Source: Acetobacter persici JCM 25330
GTDB lineage: Bacteria > Pseudomonadota > Alphaproteobacteria > Acetobacterales > Acetobacteraceae
Assembly (NCBI RefSeq): GCF_000613905.1
Contig: NZ_BAJW01000033.1
Location: forward strand, 1-37,275
DNA: 37,275 bases
Direction of reading: 5' to 3'
Shown: piece by piece, positions 35,625-37,275 of the stretch
Numbering within the stretch: position 1 is the first letter of the stretch
Layout of the letters: the number at the start of each line of letters is the position of its first letter
Made by a program: the position numbers and the translations under genes
Notes under the pieces: generated by a model
Database searches by the model: none
The model's input: the letters and a program-made list of their open reading frames with translations, nothing else
Told to the model about the DNA's origin: nothing

Positions 35625-36625
35625 TTCTCTTCTGTGTGGTCAGAGTGGGGGGCTAAGGCACCCCGGCTAAGGACGCTTTCAATATGGAAGCGGGGACGGT
35701 GCTTGGTTTCCAGATAGATCTTGCCAATATATTCGCCAAGAATACCCAGAGAGAGCATCTGAACACCCCCCATAAAGAAAATGGAAAGGATAAGGGAAGA
35801 CCAGCCTGCTACGGTTGCGTTGCTGAATTTTTGTACCAGCACATAAAGAGCGGCGATTACTGAAAGCAGGCAGATAAAACATCCGAGTGCGGCAATCAGT
35901 CGCAACGGGGTGATGGTCAGGGAAGTAATGCCTTCCATGGCCAGCCCTAGCATTTTGCTGAGTGGATATTTAGACTCTCCGGCTGTGCGGCTGCCGCGGG
36001 TATAGGTGACTTCTGTCGAAGGAAAACCAACCAGCGGGACAAGCCCGCGAATATAGACGTTGCGTTCCGCGTAGCGGAGCAGGCCTTTTACAGCGCGCTG
36101 GCTCAGCAGGCGGAAGTCGGCATGATTGAAAACCTGCTGCACGCCCATAATTGCCATCAGCCGGTAGAACCCTTCGGCAGACGTGCGCTTGAACCATGTA
36201 TCTGTCTGGCGGGATTCCCGCACACCGTACACAATATCGCATCCGGCGTGATAGCAGGCGACCATGCGCGGGATGGCCTGAATATCGTCCTGAAGGTCGG
36301 CATCAATGCTGATAACTGCGTCTGCCTGCGGGGCGGCGGCAGCAAGACCAGCCAGAAGAGCAGTCTGGTGGCCTTCGTTACGGGAAAGTTTCAGCCCCTG
36401 AACACAGTTCTCTTCCGTGCAAGCTGTGCGGATTTGTGCCCATGTGCTGTCCCGGCTGCCATCATCCACAAACAGCAGAAAGCTGTCTGGCTGTACCATC
36501 TGATCCTGCACCATGGCATACAGCAGTGCGCTCAGCTCCTGCTGGCAAAAGGCGAAAACCTCTTCTTCATTGTAACAGGGGATGACAATGGCAAGCCGGG
36601 GTGCAGGAAAGGTGGCTGTCGGCAT
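35618..36625 (-). CDS. GtrB-like glycosyltransferase (copy 2)
   Basis: A 335-residue GT2 enzyme from the ATG at 36625. It has IVIPCYNEEEVF, FVDDGSRDST and IDADLQDD, then two membrane helices and LGILGEYIGKIYLETKHRP at the end, as in polyprenyl-phosphate glucosyltransferases. The frame extends to a GTG at 36706 with AGAAAGAG directly adjoining it, too close for good spacing, so I prefer 36625, which matches the family length; the point is open. It differs clearly from copy 1 in sequence, so the two probably attach different sugars. No gtrA flippase is in the window. Confidence 0.85.
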   Translation of the reverse strand: MPTATFPAPRLAIVIPCYNEEEVFAFCQQELSALLYAMVQDQMVQPDSFLLFVDDGSRDSTWAQIRTACTEENCVQGLKLSRNEGHQTALLAGLAAAAPQADAVISIDADLQDDIQAIPRMVACYHAGCDIVYGVRESRQTDTWFKRTSAEGFYRLMAIMGVQQVFNHADFRLLSQRAVKGLLRYAERNVYIRGLVPLVGFPSTEVTYTRGSRTAGESKYPLSKMLGLAMEGITSLTITPLRLIAALGCFICLLSVIAALYVLVQKFSNATVAGWSSLILSIFFMGGVQMLSLGILGEYIGKIYLETKHRPRFHIESVLSRGALAPHSDHTEEND

Positions 36626-36719
36626 CAATAAGAGTCTTTCAACGCGGGGAGAATAATAAAGCTGATTAAAAACCAGAGTATCATTTTCAGCTTTAGGTTC
36701 GATCACCTCTTTCTAAGCC

Positions 36720-36764
36720 GGTTTGGCAAAACGTGTTTCTATAAAAAACAATGTTTGCCAAACC
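36720..36764. other. Long imperfect hairpin between OPT and gtrB genes
   Basis: GGTTTGGCAAA and TTTGCCAAACC form an 11-bp perfect stem. Inside it TGTTT and AAACA extend the helix by five more pairs across a 3x3 internal loop. No T-run follows on the minus strand, so it is not a classic terminator of the OPT gene, though it lies where one is expected. Confidence 0.6.
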
Positions 36765-36785
36765 TGATAGATATGACGCTTTTCC

Positions 36786-37275
36786 TTATTTTTGCAGCAC
36801 TTTCCGGCTAAACCAGAAACACACAGCGCAGAAGGCCGCCAGCCCCAGAATGGCGGGGGTTCCGGCAGGCAGGAAGGTGGCGAGGGAGAGCGCATTGTCT
36901 TTCCCCAGTGCGCCCGACAGTACGGCCAGCGCGACGCCAATCAGGCTTTCCCCCACAATAAAGCCGGAGGCGAGCATGGTGCCGATGCTGGCATCATGTT
37001 CCGGCGCGGTGCCGTCTGGCTGGTGGCGGGCATCCTCTGTGGGAGTGGTCGGTGCACGGCGTTTTTTCAGCGCGCTGTTCAGCACCCAGCCCAGAACCGC
37101 GCCGACGGCCAGCGTGACGCTGACGGAGGCGGGCAGGTAGATCCCCACCGCAACGCCAAGCGGCGGCAGGGAGAGCTGGCGGCGGCGGAGCAGCAGATCC
37201 AGCCCGATCAGCACAGCCCCCAGCCCGAACCCGATGGAGAGCATGCTCCAGTCCAGTGACTGCGTGAAAATCCCC
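36786..37275 (-). CDS. OPT-family transporter, C-terminal part (cut by window edge)
   Basis: The frame is open to the right edge, so the N-terminus lies outside the window. The visible 160 or so residues have several membrane helices. The sequence LPPLGVAVGIYLPASVSV followed by a short loop and FIVGESLIGVALA is characteristic of the oligopeptide transporter (OPT) family C-terminus. A charged cytoplasmic loop (KKRRAPTTPTEDARHQ) lies between helices. OPT proteins take up peptides or metal chelates; the substrate cannot be inferred from this piece. Confidence 0.82.
   Translation of the reverse strand, partial: GIFTQSLDWSMLSIGFGLGAVLIGLDLLLRRRQLSLPPLGVAVGIYLPASVSVTLAVGAVLGWVLNSALKKRRAPTTPTEDARHQPDGTAPEHDASIGTMLASGFIVGESLIGVALAVLSGALGKDNALSLATFLPAGTPAILGLAAFCAVCFWFSRKVLQK

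Overview
The window looks like chromosome of an acetic acid bacterium (Acetobacteraceae; genus not determinable by eye). The reasons are a GC-rich background with AT-rich islands, Hint-domain proteins of the type common in this family, a type II NADH dehydrogenase, two TonB receptors behind Fur-like sites, and a COG2509-type flavoprotein. No rRNA, tRNA, CRISPR array or intact mobile element was seen.

Layout. 1-1.9 kb: an exported protein of unknown function, a tiny Cys-rich CWC protein, and a 60-67 aa protein behind a perfect FNR-type palindrome. 1.9-5.4 kb (minus): type II NADH dehydrogenase, a frameshifted WD40 protein and an overlapping COG0523 metallochaperone GTPase. 5.4-10 kb: a 550-base AT-rich leader region, then two tandem paralogues with beta-helix-like N-termini and Hint domains, each closed by a clear terminator. 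10-14 kb (minus): a ClC chloride channel/exchanger and two CDF metal exporters, one with a long His-rich tail. 14.1-15.8 kb: a frameshifted FAD oxidoreductase.

15.8-22.1 kb is an iron-uptake block. A TonB receptor, a PepSY membrane protein and a small DUF3325-like protein overlap as one plus-strand operon behind a Fur-like box. Diverging from it is an unrecognised two-gene ABC transporter. 22.1-26.4 kb: a doubly frameshifted alpha/beta hydrolase, a universal stress protein and a doubly frameshifted YfhO-like membrane protein. 26.4-28.9 kb: a second TonB receptor whose start is fixed by an excellent Fur box. 29-36.7 kb (minus): envelope glycosylation genes, with a large polytopic membrane protein, a GT2 glycosyltransferase (frameshifted), an AT-rich GtrII-like glucosyltransferase and two GtrB-like glycosyltransferases. 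They are interrupted by a decayed IS5-type transposase and a 109-base inverted-repeat element. The right edge cuts an OPT-family transporter.

The most striking general feature is eight small indels in six otherwise well-conserved genes. In every case both halves are conserved and one missing base (two in the ClC gene) restores a textbook protein. Consensus sequence error is as likely as real decay. The most novel-looking biology is the Hint pair with its odd leader, and the divergent ABC pair beside the iron operon.
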